64,000 bases of DNA. Origin: Sphingomonas sp. ATCC 31555 (lineage in GTDB: Bacteria > Pseudomonadota > Alphaproteobacteria > Sphingomonadales > Sphingomonadaceae). Position 1 is the stretch's first letter; each line of letters starts with the position of its first letter. Under the pieces are notes generated by a model. The model did no database searches, had not been told where the DNA came from, and worked only from the letters and a program-made list of their open reading frames with translations. Positions 49,469-59,210 of this stretch are shown here, piece after piece. Where the stretch lies: positions 1-64,000 of the forward strand of contig NZ_ALBQ01000034.1 of the NCBI RefSeq assembly GCF_000282895.1. The letters are read 5' to 3'. The position numbers and the translations under genes are program-made.

Positions 49469-50536
49469 ATGCCGCCCCGCCGTCGTCAGTCCGTCACCAT
49501 CCGGCATGTCGCGGCTGATGCCGGCGTGTCGCTGCAGACCGTCAGCCGGGTGATCAACAAGGAACCCAATGTTCGCCCCGAAATGATGGAGCGGGTGCAG
49601 GCGTCGATCCTCAAGCTTGGCTATGTTCCCTCCATTGCCGCGCAGCGCATGGGGGGATCGCGCTCTTATCTGATCGTCGCGCTGAACGATCGCGAGCGGA
49701 CGATCGACGGGTGGCGGAGTCGGGAAGGCACCGACTGGGTGGATCAGATGCTGCTCGGGGGCATGCTGACCTGCGCCGAATATGGCTATCGCCTGATCGT
49801 CGAGCTGGTCGACACGCACAGCGACCATATTGAACGCGAATTGCTCGGCGCGATCGCAGCGTTGCAGCCGGACGGGGTGATCCTGACGCCGCCGCATTCC
49901 GAGAACCCGCTGATCACCCGCTTGCTGGAGGCGCATGGGATCAGCTTTGCGCGGATCGGATCGCTGAAGCCCGGCAGCGGTTTTCCGATATCGATCGATG
50001 ATGAGGGCGCGGCACGGCTCGCCACGGAGCATCTGACCGCCTTGGGCCATCGCCACATCGGCTTCATCGCCGGGCCGGATGACTATGAACTTAGCGGCCT
50101 GCGGGTCGCCGGCTGGCGCGCGTCGATGGCGGCGGCGGGGCTGGCATGCGAGGGATTGCTGGCACAGGGGGATTTCACGTTCGCATCGGGTCGTGCGGCG
50201 GCGATCGCCTTGCTGAGCCGAATCCCGCGGCCCACCGCGATCGTCGCCAGCAACGATCAAATGGCGCTGGCGACGCTGGAACTCGCGCATGAGCGGGGGC
50301 TGGACGTGCCGGGCGATCTTTCGCTTGTCAGCTTCGACGATACGCCGATCGTGCGCTTCGTCCGGCCGCCGCTCACCGCCATCGTCCAGCCGATTGCCGA
50401 TGTGACGGCACGCGCGGTCGAACTGTTGATCGCCGAACAATCCGGCCGCCCCGTGCCCGATGGCCCTTTCATCACCCCCGCCAGCCTTGTCGTCCGCCAG
50501 TCCACCGGTCCCATACTGCCCGACCACACGCCCTGA
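49469..50536 (+). CDS. LacI-family transcriptional regulator
   Basis: A 355-residue repressor. The HTH is VTIRHVAADAGVSLQTVSRV followed by INKEPNVRPEMMERV, and the hinge is ILKLGYVPSIAAQRMGG. The periplasmic-binding-protein-like domain contains LIVELVDTHSDHIER, DGVILTPPHSEN, FPISIDDEGAARLATEHLTA, LGHRHIGFIAGPDDYELSGL and IVASNDQMALATLELAHERG. It starts 5 bases after the halogenase stop and is probably co-transcribed. The likely targets are the paired TGAACGTTC palindromes at 41430 and 41496. The inducer is unknown but such regulators sense sugars. Confidence 0.94.
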   Translation: MPPRRRQSVTIRHVAADAGVSLQTVSRVINKEPNVRPEMMERVQASILKLGYVPSIAAQRMGGSRSYLIVALNDRERTIDGWRSREGTDWVDQMLLGGMLTCAEYGYRLIVELVDTHSDHIERELLGAIAALQPDGVILTPPHSENPLITRLLEAHGISFARIGSLKPGSGFPISIDDEGAARLATEHLTALGHRHIGFIAGPDDYELSGLRVAGWRASMAAAGLACEGLLAQGDFTFASGRAAAIALLSRIPRPTAIVASNDQMALATLELAHERGLDVPGDLSLVSFDDTPIVRFVRPPLTAIVQPIADVTARAVELLIAEQSGRPVPDGPFITPASLVVRQSTGPILPDHTP

Positions 50537-50632
50537 TCCGGGCGCAGCTTGCCCTGCGCACTTGCACATCCCTTCATCTTGGCGCACCTAATCGGCCATC
50601 GGGGAAAGTGCGGTGAATGGGGGTGTAAGGCG

Positions 50633-51610
50633 ATGATCTCGCACGCACAGCGTTCTTCGCTGGCGATTTTCGGTTTCGCGCTGGCTCTGGCGGCGGCAGC
50701 GGCGGTGCTGCTGTTCGCCAGTTTCGGGCCGCTCGAATTGCTGGCACCAGTGCCGACAAATGCGCCTGCCGAGCGTCCCGCAGATCCTGCGGCCCTGTTG
50801 CCGATCGACGCGTTTCTCCCGCAACAAAAGCTCGATCTCGCGCCGGACGTGGCCCGCGCTCGCAACCATGCCTTGCCCTTCTACCGCGGCTTCAGCCCGC
50901 CCGCTCCGCCCTTCGATGCCGCCTGGCTACCGCCCGCCGAACTGGAGCGGGAAACCGATTGCCTGGCAGCCGCCATCTACTACGAAGCCGCGACAGAGCC
51001 GGTGGCGGGCCAGCGGGCAGTTGCGCAGGTGGTGCTCAATCGCGTGCGGCACCCACGCTTTCCCAAGCGAATCTGCGATGTGGTGTATCAGGGCGCCGAG
51101 CGCCGCACTGGCTGCCAGTTCACCTTTACCTGCGATGGTTCGCTCGCCCGCGCGCCGGTGCCGCGGCGCTGGTTGATTGCCAGGGCCATCGCCAATGCAG
51201 CGCTGCACGGCGCGGTTTCCGCGCCCGTCGGCCAATCGACGCATTATCATGCGTCCTATGTCTTTGCCCGATGGGCGCCCGAGTTGCGCAAGATTGCGAT
51301 GATCGGCACGCACATCTTCTACGCCCCGCATCAGGCCTATGGGGGGTTCATCTTCGGCGCACCGCGTCCTGCCGAACCTCTGCCGCCGGTGTTGCCGGCA
51401 ATCATGGGATCATTGCCGGTCGATACCGCCGCAGCCGCACCGCCAGCAAAAACGGACCCGCCGGTCGAAAAACAGGCCTCGGCGCAAGTTACGGCAGCGA
51501 CGGCGCCCATGCCCCTGCCCACCCCCACCGCCTCGCCGAAGCCGTCGCCGGCTCCGGCATTTCCGCTGCAACGCAGCACGCGGCGCCTTCCCCTCCCCGG
51601 TCAGGACTGA
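50633..51610 (+). CDS. Cell wall hydrolase, SleB/CwlJ type
   Basis: A 325-residue membrane-anchored peptidoglycan hydrolase. An N-terminal hydrophobic segment (about 10-32) precedes a Pro-rich linker and the Hydrolase_2 domain (about 108-230): CLAAAIYYEAATEPVAGQRA, VAQVVLNRVRHPRFP, ICDVVYQGAERRTGCQFTFT and STHYHASYVFARWAPEL. The E in YYEA is the family's catalytic residue. The C-terminal Ala/Pro-rich tail (about 260-320) probably spans the periplasm. ATG 50633 is preferred, with AAGG just before. It stands alone before the exopolysaccharide cluster. Confidence 0.9.
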   Translation: MISHAQRSSLAIFGFALALAAAAAVLLFASFGPLELLAPVPTNAPAERPADPAALLPIDAFLPQQKLDLAPDVARARNHALPFYRGFSPPAPPFDAAWLPPAELERETDCLAAAIYYEAATEPVAGQRAVAQVVLNRVRHPRFPKRICDVVYQGAERRTGCQFTFTCDGSLARAPVPRRWLIARAIANAALHGAVSAPVGQSTHYHASYVFARWAPELRKIAMIGTHIFYAPHQAYGGFIFGAPRPAEPLPPVLPAIMGSLPVDTAAAAPPAKTDPPVEKQASAQVTAATAPMPLPTPTASPKPSPAPAFPLQRSTRRLPLPGQD

Positions 51611-51810
51611 GTTTCGTTCTGGCACCGCGCGCCGCCAGCGGCGTCGCCAACGGCCTTGGGAAAGCAAAGGTTTATTACTGTTTACAAACGAAATTGATAA
51701 AGAGCGATCTTCGCAAGAATCTACTTTTTATTAACTCTCGTTTTTACTATCATTGCTCTGCAACATGATTCGAGGTGTTTCGCCGGGGGCTTGGCGAGAG
51801 GGGGGAAACC

Positions 51811-52473
51811 GTGTACCTGTCGAAAACGGTTCAAGCGCCGATGGAAGGTCATCAGGCGACATCCACGCAGATCGCGATCCGTATCGCAGACATCATCGTC
51901 TCGATCGTAGCGCTGGTTATACTTTCTCCTCTGCTGCTTTTTCTGGCAGCAGCGGTGTTTATCAGCGATCCTGGTCCGATTTTGTTTGCGCATCGTCGTA
52001 TCGGGATGGGCGGCATCTATTTTCGCTGCTTCAAGTTCCGCACCATGGTGGTGAATGCGGAAACCAGGCTGGCGGAGCTTCTGGAAATAGACCCCGAAGC
52101 GCGCGCCGAATGGATGATGAACCACAAGTTGCGAAACGATCCGCGCGTCACGCCGCTGGGCCGCTTCCTGCGAAAGAGCAGCCTCGATGAACTGCCGCAG
52201 TTCGCCAACGTGCTGATCGGCACGATGAGTGTGGTCGGCCCGCGCCCGATCGTGACTTCGGAAATCGCGCGCTATGGTCGATACTTCGCCGCCTACTGCA
52301 GCGTGAAGCCTGGAATCACAGGCCTTTGGCAGGTCAGCGGGCGCAACGACACCAGCTATTGTCGTCGCGTAGCGTTAGATCTGCTGTACCTTCGCCGCCG
52401 CAGCTTGACCTTCAATTTGCGCATCATGCTTCTCACGATCCCCGCAGTGTTTCTCGCGAGCGGCTCGTGCTGA
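51811..52473 (+). CDS. Exopolysaccharide priming sugar transferase (polyprenyl-phosphate hexose-1-P transferase)
   Basis: Starts repeat-unit assembly by moving a hexose-1-phosphate to undecaprenyl phosphate. The 220 residues start at the GTG at 51811 (GAGAGGGGGGAAACC just upstream). One membrane hairpin (about 33-52) precedes the conserved domain: DPGPILFAHRRIGMGG, FRCFKFRTMVVNAE, DPRVTPLGRFLRKSSLDELP, NVLIGTMSVVGPRPI and KPGITGLWQVSGRND. Only the C-terminal catalytic part of the full-length WbaP/GumD family is present; the usual four-helix N-terminal region is absent. It resembles GelB/SpsB of sphingan clusters. An AT-rich 200-base gap lies upstream. Confidence 0.93.
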   Translation: MYLSKTVQAPMEGHQATSTQIAIRIADIIVSIVALVILSPLLLFLAAAVFISDPGPILFAHRRIGMGGIYFRCFKFRTMVVNAETRLAELLEIDPEARAEWMMNHKLRNDPRVTPLGRFLRKSSLDELPQFANVLIGTMSVVGPRPIVTSEIARYGRYFAAYCSVKPGITGLWQVSGRNDTSYCRRVALDLLYLRRRSLTFNLRIMLLTIPAVFLASGSC

Positions 52474-52499
52474 TGCTGCGCTGCGTCTGAGCCTGCGCC

Positions 52500-53630
52500 A
52501 TGCGTGTCGCCATCATCCATTACTGGCTCGTCGCCATGCGCGGCGGCGAGCGCGTGCTTGAACAGATCCTGGATCTGTATCCACAGGCAGATATCTTCAC
52601 CCACGTTTATGATCCGACGCGGATGTCGGCGAAGATCCGTGAACGTAAGGTCACGACCACCTTTATCGGCCGCCTGCCCTTCGCGAAGGAGCAGTATCAG
52701 AAATATCTGCCGCTGATGCCGCACGCGCTCGAACTGCTCGATCTCAGCGCCTATGATCTGGTGATCAGTTGCGAGGCGGGCCCAGCCAAGGGCGTGATCA
52801 CGCGGCCGGATGCCCTGCACGTCACCTATTGCCATTCGCCGATGCGGTACATCTGGGACCAATATGGCCAGTATCGCGACGCCGGCGGCCTGCTGACGCG
52901 CTGGACGATGCCGCTGCTGGCGCCGGGACTGCGCCGCTGGGACATGGTCAGTGCCTCGCGCAGCGATGCGATCATGACGAACAGTCATTTCGTGCGAAAG
53001 CGCGTGGCGAAATTCTGGGGTCGCGAAGCGAGCGTGGTCTACCCGCCGATCGACGCCAGCTTGTTTGCCCCAGCTGAGCCCGAAGACGCCTATCTCTGGG
53101 CAGGCCAGCTCGTACCGTACAAACGACCCGATCTCGCGGTGGAGGCTTTCCGCCGCAACGGCCTCCCGCTCCACATCGTCGGGGACGGCCCGATGCGCGC
53201 GCAGCTGCAGCGGATCGCCTCCCCGAACATCCGCTTCACCGAACGGCTCGACTTCGATGCGCTGCGCAAGGCCTATGCGACGGCCCGCGCGCTCGTCTTC
53301 ACCGCCGAGGAAGACTTCGGCATGATCCCTGTGGAAGTGCAGGCAAGCGGCCGGCCGGTACTCGCCTATGGCCGGGGCGGCGCGCTTGAAACCGTGGTGG
53401 AAGGCCGGACGGGGCTCTTCTATCGTGAACAGACCGCCGCCGCGCTCGAAGCGGCGGTGGCGACCTTGGAGGATTGGCTGCCGCGGTTCGATCCTGCCGA
53501 CGCCGTGGCGCAAGCGGCGCGGTTCAGCGTTGCCAATTTTCGTGCCGGCTTCCTGGCCACCGTCGCCCGCGCGCATCAGCAGCTGAACCAGAGCCCCGTA
53601 CCTGCGGCATCGCTGGAAGCCGCCGCATGA
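52500..53630 (+). CDS. Glycosyltransferase, GT4 family
   Basis: A 376-residue cytoplasmic glycosyltransferase with two Rossmann-like domains. The N terminus reads MRVAIIHYWLVAMRGGERVL, typical of GT4. The C-terminal half has YLWAGQLVPYKRPDLAVEAF and the EX7E motif EDFGMIPVE, which holds the nucleotide sugar. It retains configuration at the sugar carbon (family rule). It begins 27 bases after the sugar transferase stop and overlaps the next gene (ATGA at 53627-53630), so it adds a sugar in the same pathway. The sugar and linkage are unknown. Confidence 0.94.
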   Translation: MRVAIIHYWLVAMRGGERVLEQILDLYPQADIFTHVYDPTRMSAKIRERKVTTTFIGRLPFAKEQYQKYLPLMPHALELLDLSAYDLVISCEAGPAKGVITRPDALHVTYCHSPMRYIWDQYGQYRDAGGLLTRWTMPLLAPGLRRWDMVSASRSDAIMTNSHFVRKRVAKFWGREASVVYPPIDASLFAPAEPEDAYLWAGQLVPYKRPDLAVEAFRRNGLPLHIVGDGPMRAQLQRIASPNIRFTERLDFDALRKAYATARALVFTAEEDFGMIPVEVQASGRPVLAYGRGGALETVVEGRTGLFYREQTAAALEAAVATLEDWLPRFDPADAVAQAARFSVANFRAGFLATVARAHQQLNQSPVPAASLEAAA

Positions 53631-55030
53631 GCGCACCCGGTCGATCGGCGGGCTTCGGGACCCCCTTTCCGTCCCGGCCCGGAGACATGACCGTCGAGTT
53701 TCGCGCGCCGCCCTCGGCGGAACGCGGCAGGCAAGCGGCAGCGATCGTCATCGCTTTCCTGGTTATCGGGCAGCTGGCGTTTCATGGCGCTAATACCGCC
53801 GGCTATGGCGCCATGGCCGCGATGGCCGATCTCTGCTTCGCCTTCACGGTCTTCGCCTTCGGGCGGATCGATGCGTTGTTCTGGCGGCGAACGACCCTGC
53901 CGCTCCTGTTCCTCGCAGCAGCGGCTGCCTGGGCGGCATTGCCGATGGCGCCCGCCGTGCGCGCGGCATTCGCCATTCCAGATCGCGTCGCGCCGGACCT
54001 GTTCGACGGCGCCATGCTCTCGCTGCTCTCGCACATCGCGCTGTTTCTCGCCGCCGCCGCGCTCGGCTATCGCCGTCATGCCGTGCGGCGAACGATTGCC
54101 TGGCTGGTTGTCGCCGGTGGCGCCTATGTCGTCGCCCTGCTCATTCTGCGCGAATCCGGTGCGCTGGCAGAACTGGGATTTCTGACGACCAAGGGGCAGG
54201 TACGGTTCGCCGCGACTATCGGGAACTGGAACGCGGCCGGCGCCGCTTTGGGAATGATTGCGCTTCTCGCTGCGGGCACGGCTGGCGACCGGCTGGAGGC
54301 GCTGTGGCTCGGGCGTCGGGTAATCGGAATGGGCTATTCCGTGGCGTTCAGCATGATGGTGGTGCTTTGCGCGGCGGTGCTATGCGCACAGACGCAGTCG
54401 CGCCTTTCCACCGGACTGACGATCGCGGCATTGCTTGTGCTGCTGTTCGCGGCGCTCAGCCGCAATGGCGATCACTGGCCCCGCACCGCGCGCGTGGTGG
54501 CCCTGGTCACGATCGGGATCGGCTTTGTCGCGGTGCTCGGCATGCTTGCCGGCCCCGCGATCCTGGGGCGTACCGGCCTGATCGCCGACGATTTGGACGG
54601 CCGGATGCAGGTGCTTGGCTATTATGGCGCGGCTTCTATGCAGGCGCCGATCTGGGGTCATGGGCTGGGGGGCTTTGTCGAATGGAACCAGCAGCATCTG
54701 GGCCCCGCCAACGTCGCCGACTATTGGATGTTCGGCGCGGCCCATAATGTGGTGCTGCAACTGGCGATCGAAGCCGGTTGGCCTTGCGTGGTGCTCCTTG
54801 GCCTGGGTCTTGTCATCCCGGCCGCGACGATCGTTCGCGTCGCCTGGCGGACCGAAATCGATCTGCCGGCGCTTTCCGCCTTGCTTGCCCTGGCGCTGGT
54901 GGCCGGCGCCGCGATGCTGGACATCGCGCTGAATGTGCCCGCCATCGCGGCGCTTGCCGCGCTGTTATTCGGTCTGTGCTGGGGCCGTGCGCTCCGCACC
55001 GCCGTCCCGCCGCGCCGCAGCGAGGCGTAG
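53627..55030 (+). CDS. O-antigen ligase/polymerase-like membrane protein (Wzy_C)
   Basis: A 467-residue membrane protein with about ten to twelve helices. The Wzy_C-type loop contains TQSRLSTGLTIAALL and the conserved HG..F/HN pattern GHGLGGFVEWNQQHLGPANV with AAHNVVLQLAIEAGW. It probably polymerises the repeat unit. The ATG at 53627 overlaps the preceding stop; an ATG at 53687 with GGAGAC upstream is an alternative. The last 66 bases overlap the minus-strand gene that ends at 54965, so the two half-clusters overlap tail to tail. No flippase (Wzx) is in view. Confidence 0.85.
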   Translation: MSAPGRSAGFGTPFPSRPGDMTVEFRAPPSAERGRQAAAIVIAFLVIGQLAFHGANTAGYGAMAAMADLCFAFTVFAFGRIDALFWRRTTLPLLFLAAAAAWAALPMAPAVRAAFAIPDRVAPDLFDGAMLSLLSHIALFLAAAALGYRRHAVRRTIAWLVVAGGAYVVALLILRESGALAELGFLTTKGQVRFAATIGNWNAAGAALGMIALLAAGTAGDRLEALWLGRRVIGMGYSVAFSMMVVLCAAVLCAQTQSRLSTGLTIAALLVLLFAALSRNGDHWPRTARVVALVTIGIGFVAVLGMLAGPAILGRTGLIADDLDGRMQVLGYYGAASMQAPIWGHGLGGFVEWNQQHLGPANVADYWMFGAAHNVVLQLAIEAGWPCVVLLGLGLVIPAATIVRVAWRTEIDLPALSALLALALVAGAAMLDIALNVPAIAALAALLFGLCWGRALRTAVPPRRSEA

Positions 55031-55696
55031 CTGAAAGCCGACGGCGGCCGGGCTGTCTCCCAGGATCGCTTCGATCTGCCGCCGCAGCCCGCCGTCCATC
55101 CGCGTCAGCAGCACCGCCTCTTCCAGCATGCTCGCGCGGGTCTTCGCGTCCAGTTGCTGCCAGTGGCGTACCCCGAAGGCGACGCGCCACAGCCCCTCGT
55201 ACGGCAAGAACCGGCCGCCGGCATAGCTCGCGGCGAACGCGGTGAGCGCCTTCTGCTGTTGCCCTGGAAGCAGCATCGCCTGATACGCCTCCGCAACCCG
55301 CAACGATGGCCACACGGGTCGGGCAGATTGCGCCTGCGCAAGAAAGCCACCGGCGTTGGACAGAGCCAGCGCGCGATAGGCGCCATCCTGCGACGCCGCC
55401 GCCGACCGGCTCCAGGCTGCCGCTAGCGCGAGCGCCAGGCGCGGCGGTACAGGCTTGGTCGCATCGTCATAGCGCGCCGCCAGCTGCTCCGCCGCGTCCA
55501 GATCGGCGGCAAGCGCCCGTGCCGCACGATCGATCTGCCAGGCCTCTATCGCGACCGGCGCGCCCCGCAGCGTCGCAGCGGCGATCGCGCCGGCGAGCAG
55601 TATCGCCGGCCAGCGCGGCGCAGCGTTGCGTCGGCCGGCCGCGGTCGCGCGTCGCGATGCAGCCGCTGAGCGTTCAGTTCTGGTAATAGTTGCCAT
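54965..55696 (-). CDS. Unknown single-TM protein of the exopolysaccharide cluster
   Basis: A 243-residue protein with a basic N terminus, one membrane helix (about 29-46) and an Ala-rich helical periplasmic domain. It overlaps the 3' end of the BY-kinase gene by 23 bases and the polymerase gene tail-to-tail by 66 bases. I do not recognise a family. The position as last gene of the minus unit, directly coupled to the chain-length regulator, suggests a role in polymer assembly or its regulation. A TPR-like helical arrangement is possible but I cannot show it. Confidence 0.75.
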   Translation of the reverse strand: MATITRTERSAAASRRATAAGRRNAAPRWPAILLAGAIAAATLRGAPVAIEAWQIDRAARALAADLDAAEQLAARYDDATKPVPPRLALALAAAWSRSAAASQDGAYRALALSNAGGFLAQAQSARPVWPSLRVAEAYQAMLLPGQQQKALTAFAASYAGGRFLPYEGLWRVAFGVRHWQQLDAKTRASMLEEAVLLTRMDGGLRRQIEAILGDSPAAVGFQLRLAAARRDGGAERTAPAQTE

Positions 55697-57851
55697 AGCG
55701 ATGCGAATAATAGAGCGCGCCCATCGCCTCCGCGCGGCGATCCACCATGGTCATCACCACACCGCCCACATGCGTCCCGTCCTGCTCCACGCCGGCGAGG
55801 CAAGTGTCGATCGCCGCAACCGACGTGGCGTTCCACTTCACCAGCAACAGCGCGGTGTCTGCAAGCGCCACGAGTGCGCGCGCATCGGCAACGCCGAGCA
55901 GTGGCGGTGTATCGAGCACGACATAGTCATAGTCCCGGCGCACTGCGGCGAGCAGGGCATCCATTTCCGGCCCATGGAACAGGTCGACCGGCGTGAACGA
56001 GGCGCGAGCAACCGGCAAGAGCGTGAGCTGATCGACCACATCGGGCATCAGCGCTTCCGACAGCGAGCACCGCCCTTCCAGTAGCTCGACCAGCCCGTTC
56101 GCGATCGGCGTTTCGATCGTGGACAGCAAGCTCGCCCGGCGGACGTCGCAATCGATCAGCAGCACGCGGTCGCCGCTCATCGCCATCACGCGTGCGAGCG
56201 ACAGCGCCGTCGTGGTCTTTCCTTCGGCCGGCAGCGTCGAGGTGATGGCGATTACCTTCGGGCGCACGCCCTCCTTCGCCTGCAGGGCACGCCGGATCGT
56301 GCGGAAGCTTTCGGCATAGGCGGAGGCAGGCTTCTCGACGAGCGATGTCGCAGGCGACACGCGCGCGCCGCCAAAGCCCCAGCGGCGGCGGCCGAGATCG
56401 GGCACCGAGGCGAGGAACGGCAGCCCCAGCAACAGCTCGACATCCTCGGGCGTACGGACGCGCGACTGGGTGCCTTCCGCCACCAATACGCCGCCAAAGC
56501 CGACCAGCAGCCCTACCAGCAGCCCGGCCGCGAGCATCGCCTTCTTGTTGGGGAAGCTCGGGCTGGCGGAAACCGTCGCGCGCTCGATGATCCGGGCCTG
56601 CGCCTGACTATCGTCGATGCGCTTGGCCTGGTTGTTCTGCTGATTGGCTTGCGACAGCCGTTCATAGGCGGCGCGCTTGGCCGCCGCCTCACGCTCGAGG
56701 CTGTCCGCCTGCACCGAGGCGCGGTTGTTTTGCGAGATCTCGCCCCGCAGCGCACTCAGCTGGCTTCGCAGGCTGGTGACGCGCGCGTCCGCCGCCCGCG
56801 ATGCCGCGCGGAGGCCTTCGATGATCCGCGCCTGCTCCTGGCGGATCTGCTGGTCCAGCGCCTGAATGCGATCGTTAGCGCCGATCACCTGCGGATGCTT
56901 GGCGCCGTAGCGGGAATTGGCGACCGCCCACTCCTTTTCGGCCTCGCTGCGCTGGCGACGCAGATCGGCGATCACCGTCGAACCGAGTACCGCGCCCACC
57001 GCATCGCTGCTGCCCCCGCTCGACTGGCGTTCGGCCACGGCAAGATCGGATCGCGCGCTGGCGGCCTGCGCCTCGGCCGTGGCGAGTTGCCCCGCGAGCG
57101 GCGCTACCTGCTGGTCGCTCACGGTACCGCCGCCGCCTTCGACGATGCCGGTCTGCGCGCGGTACTGCGCAACCTTGCTTTCCGCCTCGCGCACTTCATT
57201 GCCGAGTTCGCTCAGCCGCTGACCCAAAGACGCGGACTGTTGCGACGCGGTTTCGACAATCGTTTCGACGCTGCGGCTGATATAGGCATTGGCGAGGGCA
57301 TTGGCGACCTTCGCGGCCTTTACCGGGTCCTCCGAGCTGAAGCCGACCTGGACGACATAGCTCTTGCCCTGACGCGCTACAGAGAGCCGGTCGAGCACCT
57401 TGCTCGTCGCATGTTCCACCAGCGCCGCTTCGTTCGCCGTGCCGCCGGCGCGCTGCCGCTTCTGCCAGGCGGGCGACAGAAATTCCGAGTCGTACTGGAG
57501 GCCGAGTTCGCGCACCACCGCGCGCGCGGTATCGCGTGAGCCGATGCTTGCGACTTCGGTTTCGATGATCGACTGGTCCAGCGGCGTATCGGCCCGGGCA
57601 TCGAAATCGAGCGGCGATGCGCTGCGCGGCACGATGCGCAGGCGGGTGGTGGAAGAATAGAGCGGCGTGAGCAAGGCCGAGACCACGGCCGCGCCCACCA
57701 TCGCGATCAGCACCGCGCCGACCAGGATCGGCAATCGCCGACGCAGCGCGTCGCCGACGCCCGAAAGCGTGATCGGCTTGCGGCCGATGTGCCGCGCCTG
57801 ATCGAAGCGGCTTTCGATACGCACCGGTGGCAGGGGGGTTACGCTGTTCAT
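55674..57851 (-). CDS. Polysaccharide co-polymerase with BY-kinase domain (Wzc/GumC-Wzc type)
   Basis: A 725-residue inner-membrane protein that sets chain length and links synthesis to export. First membrane helix about 41-62, then the Wzz domain and a long periplasmic coiled coil (about 190-430), a GNVR-like end, a second helix (about 440-462) and a cytoplasmic tyrosine kinase. Walker A is TLPAEGKTTTALSLA (about 546-560), A' is VLLIDCDVRRASLL and B is YDYVVLDTPPLLG. The C terminus YYSHRYGNYYQN is the Tyr cluster for autophosphorylation. Sphingan clusters often split this into two genes (SpsC/SpsE); here it is fused. Confidence 0.95.
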   Translation of the reverse strand: MNSVTPLPPVRIESRFDQARHIGRKPITLSGVGDALRRRLPILVGAVLIAMVGAAVVSALLTPLYSSTTRLRIVPRSASPLDFDARADTPLDQSIIETEVASIGSRDTARAVVRELGLQYDSEFLSPAWQKRQRAGGTANEAALVEHATSKVLDRLSVARQGKSYVVQVGFSSEDPVKAAKVANALANAYISRSVETIVETASQQSASLGQRLSELGNEVREAESKVAQYRAQTGIVEGGGGTVSDQQVAPLAGQLATAEAQAASARSDLAVAERQSSGGSSDAVGAVLGSTVIADLRRQRSEAEKEWAVANSRYGAKHPQVIGANDRIQALDQQIRQEQARIIEGLRAASRAADARVTSLRSQLSALRGEISQNNRASVQADSLEREAAAKRAAYERLSQANQQNNQAKRIDDSQAQARIIERATVSASPSFPNKKAMLAAGLLVGLLVGFGGVLVAEGTQSRVRTPEDVELLLGLPFLASVPDLGRRRWGFGGARVSPATSLVEKPASAYAESFRTIRRALQAKEGVRPKVIAITSTLPAEGKTTTALSLARVMAMSGDRVLLIDCDVRRASLLSTIETPIANGLVELLEGRCSLSEALMPDVVDQLTLLPVARASFTPVDLFHGPEMDALLAAVRRDYDYVVLDTPPLLGVADARALVALADTALLLVKWNATSVAAIDTCLAGVEQDGTHVGGVVMTMVDRRAEAMGALYYSHRYGNYYQN

Positions 57852-57878
57852 TACGCCTCGATCTGGTTCACGGCGCCG

Positions 57879-59177
57879 TCAGCGCTGGAAGACAATGGAA
57901 ATCAGCCCGCGATTCTCAGTGTAGGCATTGGCCACCGCATTCGAGGTGCGCGAGTCATGGGAGAAGGAAAATGCCAGCCCGATCGTACGATTCAGGAAAT
58001 AGCGCGCCCCGGCGCCGGCCCGCCAGATCTTTACATCCGGCACCGTCGCGCCGGTGCCCTGATAGGTATCCACTTCGTAGCCAGCCTGGCCGTAGAGGAG
58101 CAGGTTGCGCAGCAGCTCATGGTCGGCCCGCACGCTGCCGGAGGTGGCGAAGAAGCCGCTGGTATCCTGGAACGACGCATCCTCCACGGTACGGCGCACC
58201 GTTGCCGTGATGGTGGTGAGCGGGCTCGCGAAATACTGCACGCGCCCTTCCGCGGCCCAGCCGGAAATGTCGGGATAGATCGATGCCGTGTAGTTCCGGC
58301 GGACATAGCCGGCGGAAATGGCGCCGCGGATCAGCGAACTCACGTCGAAGCTGGCGCCCAGCAACGCACGCACCTGATCCGAGGTACGGTTGGGAACCCC
58401 CACCGACAGCGGCACGCGATAGTCGCTCTTTTCATATCCCAGCTGCACGAACACCGACGTGTCGGCAGAAACCGATATTTCGCCGCGGCCTGCCCCACGA
58501 TAGACGTCGCGATTTCGACTTGCCTGGTCCAGCACTGTGCCACCGAAAGTGCGCACATCGCTGAACGTGAAGCCGTTGTAATCGAACGAAAGCTGGCCGC
58601 GCGCCTTGCCGCCGGTAAAGCTGGCCGTGGCACCTGCCTCGTTTTGGCGATATTGGATCGGCTCGGAAGCGGTCAGCGGTACGGCCGCGGAGGTGCGGGG
58701 TTCCACCAGCCGGGATGCGCGGAATCGCCCCGCGAACGAAACGCTGGACGTGGCGTCGAGACGCCCGTTCGCACCCGCGAACCAGGTATTTTCGTCACGC
58801 TGCGTCTCCGAAAAATAGCGACGGCCGGCATAGCCTGCGCTCAAGTCCAGCGCATAAGTGGTGGCGTTGGTCGACAAGGAAGCGCGCGGCGCCACCGTGA
58901 CATAGCCATCCCCGGTGCGCGGCGACCGGATCGCGTAAACGTTGTCGGAGAAGCCGAGTTCGGTATCGACGCGCGGAAAGAGCGTGAAACTGCCGAGCTG
59001 CAAGCCCAGAGCCTCATATTCCGGCCGGGCGCGATCAAGCACCGACTCGTTCCGACCGCGATCGAACTGCAGCGGAAGATCGGGCGCAACCAGGCTTTCC
59101 CCGACATTCTGCGCCTGCGCCTGCGTAGCGCAAGCGAGGCCCAGCACGGACACTATGATTGAATGATAGCCACGCAC
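57879..59177 (-). CDS. Outer-membrane beta-barrel protein of the exopolysaccharide cluster
   Basis: A 432-residue barrel with signal peptide (cleavage near ATQAQAQ, about 22) and alternating amphipathic strands, ending in LISIVFQR. It has FTLFPRVDTELGFSDNVYAI and repeated YAGRRYF/FDYNGFTF-type strands, typical of the surface polysaccharide beta-barrel group (BBP2-like). The start is a GTG at 59177 with GGGGGG upstream. It lies upstream of the BY-kinase gene in the same unit (27-base gap). It may help the polymer pass or stay at the outer membrane; GelF/SpsF of sphingan clusters occupy a similar place (inference). Confidence 0.82.
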   Translation of the reverse strand: MRGYHSIIVSVLGLACATQAQAQNVGESLVAPDLPLQFDRGRNESVLDRARPEYEALGLQLGSFTLFPRVDTELGFSDNVYAIRSPRTGDGYVTVAPRASLSTNATTYALDLSAGYAGRRYFSETQRDENTWFAGANGRLDATSSVSFAGRFRASRLVEPRTSAAVPLTASEPIQYRQNEAGATASFTGGKARGQLSFDYNGFTFSDVRTFGGTVLDQASRNRDVYRGAGRGEISVSADTSVFVQLGYEKSDYRVPLSVGVPNRTSDQVRALLGASFDVSSLIRGAISAGYVRRNYTASIYPDISGWAAEGRVQYFASPLTTITATVRRTVEDASFQDTSGFFATSGSVRADHELLRNLLLYGQAGYEVDTYQGTGATVPDVKIWRAGAGARYFLNRTIGLAFSFSHDSRTSNAVANAYTENRGLISIVFQR

Positions 59178-59210
59178 AATAGTCCCCCCAAATTCTACGC
59201 CAGCAACCGC

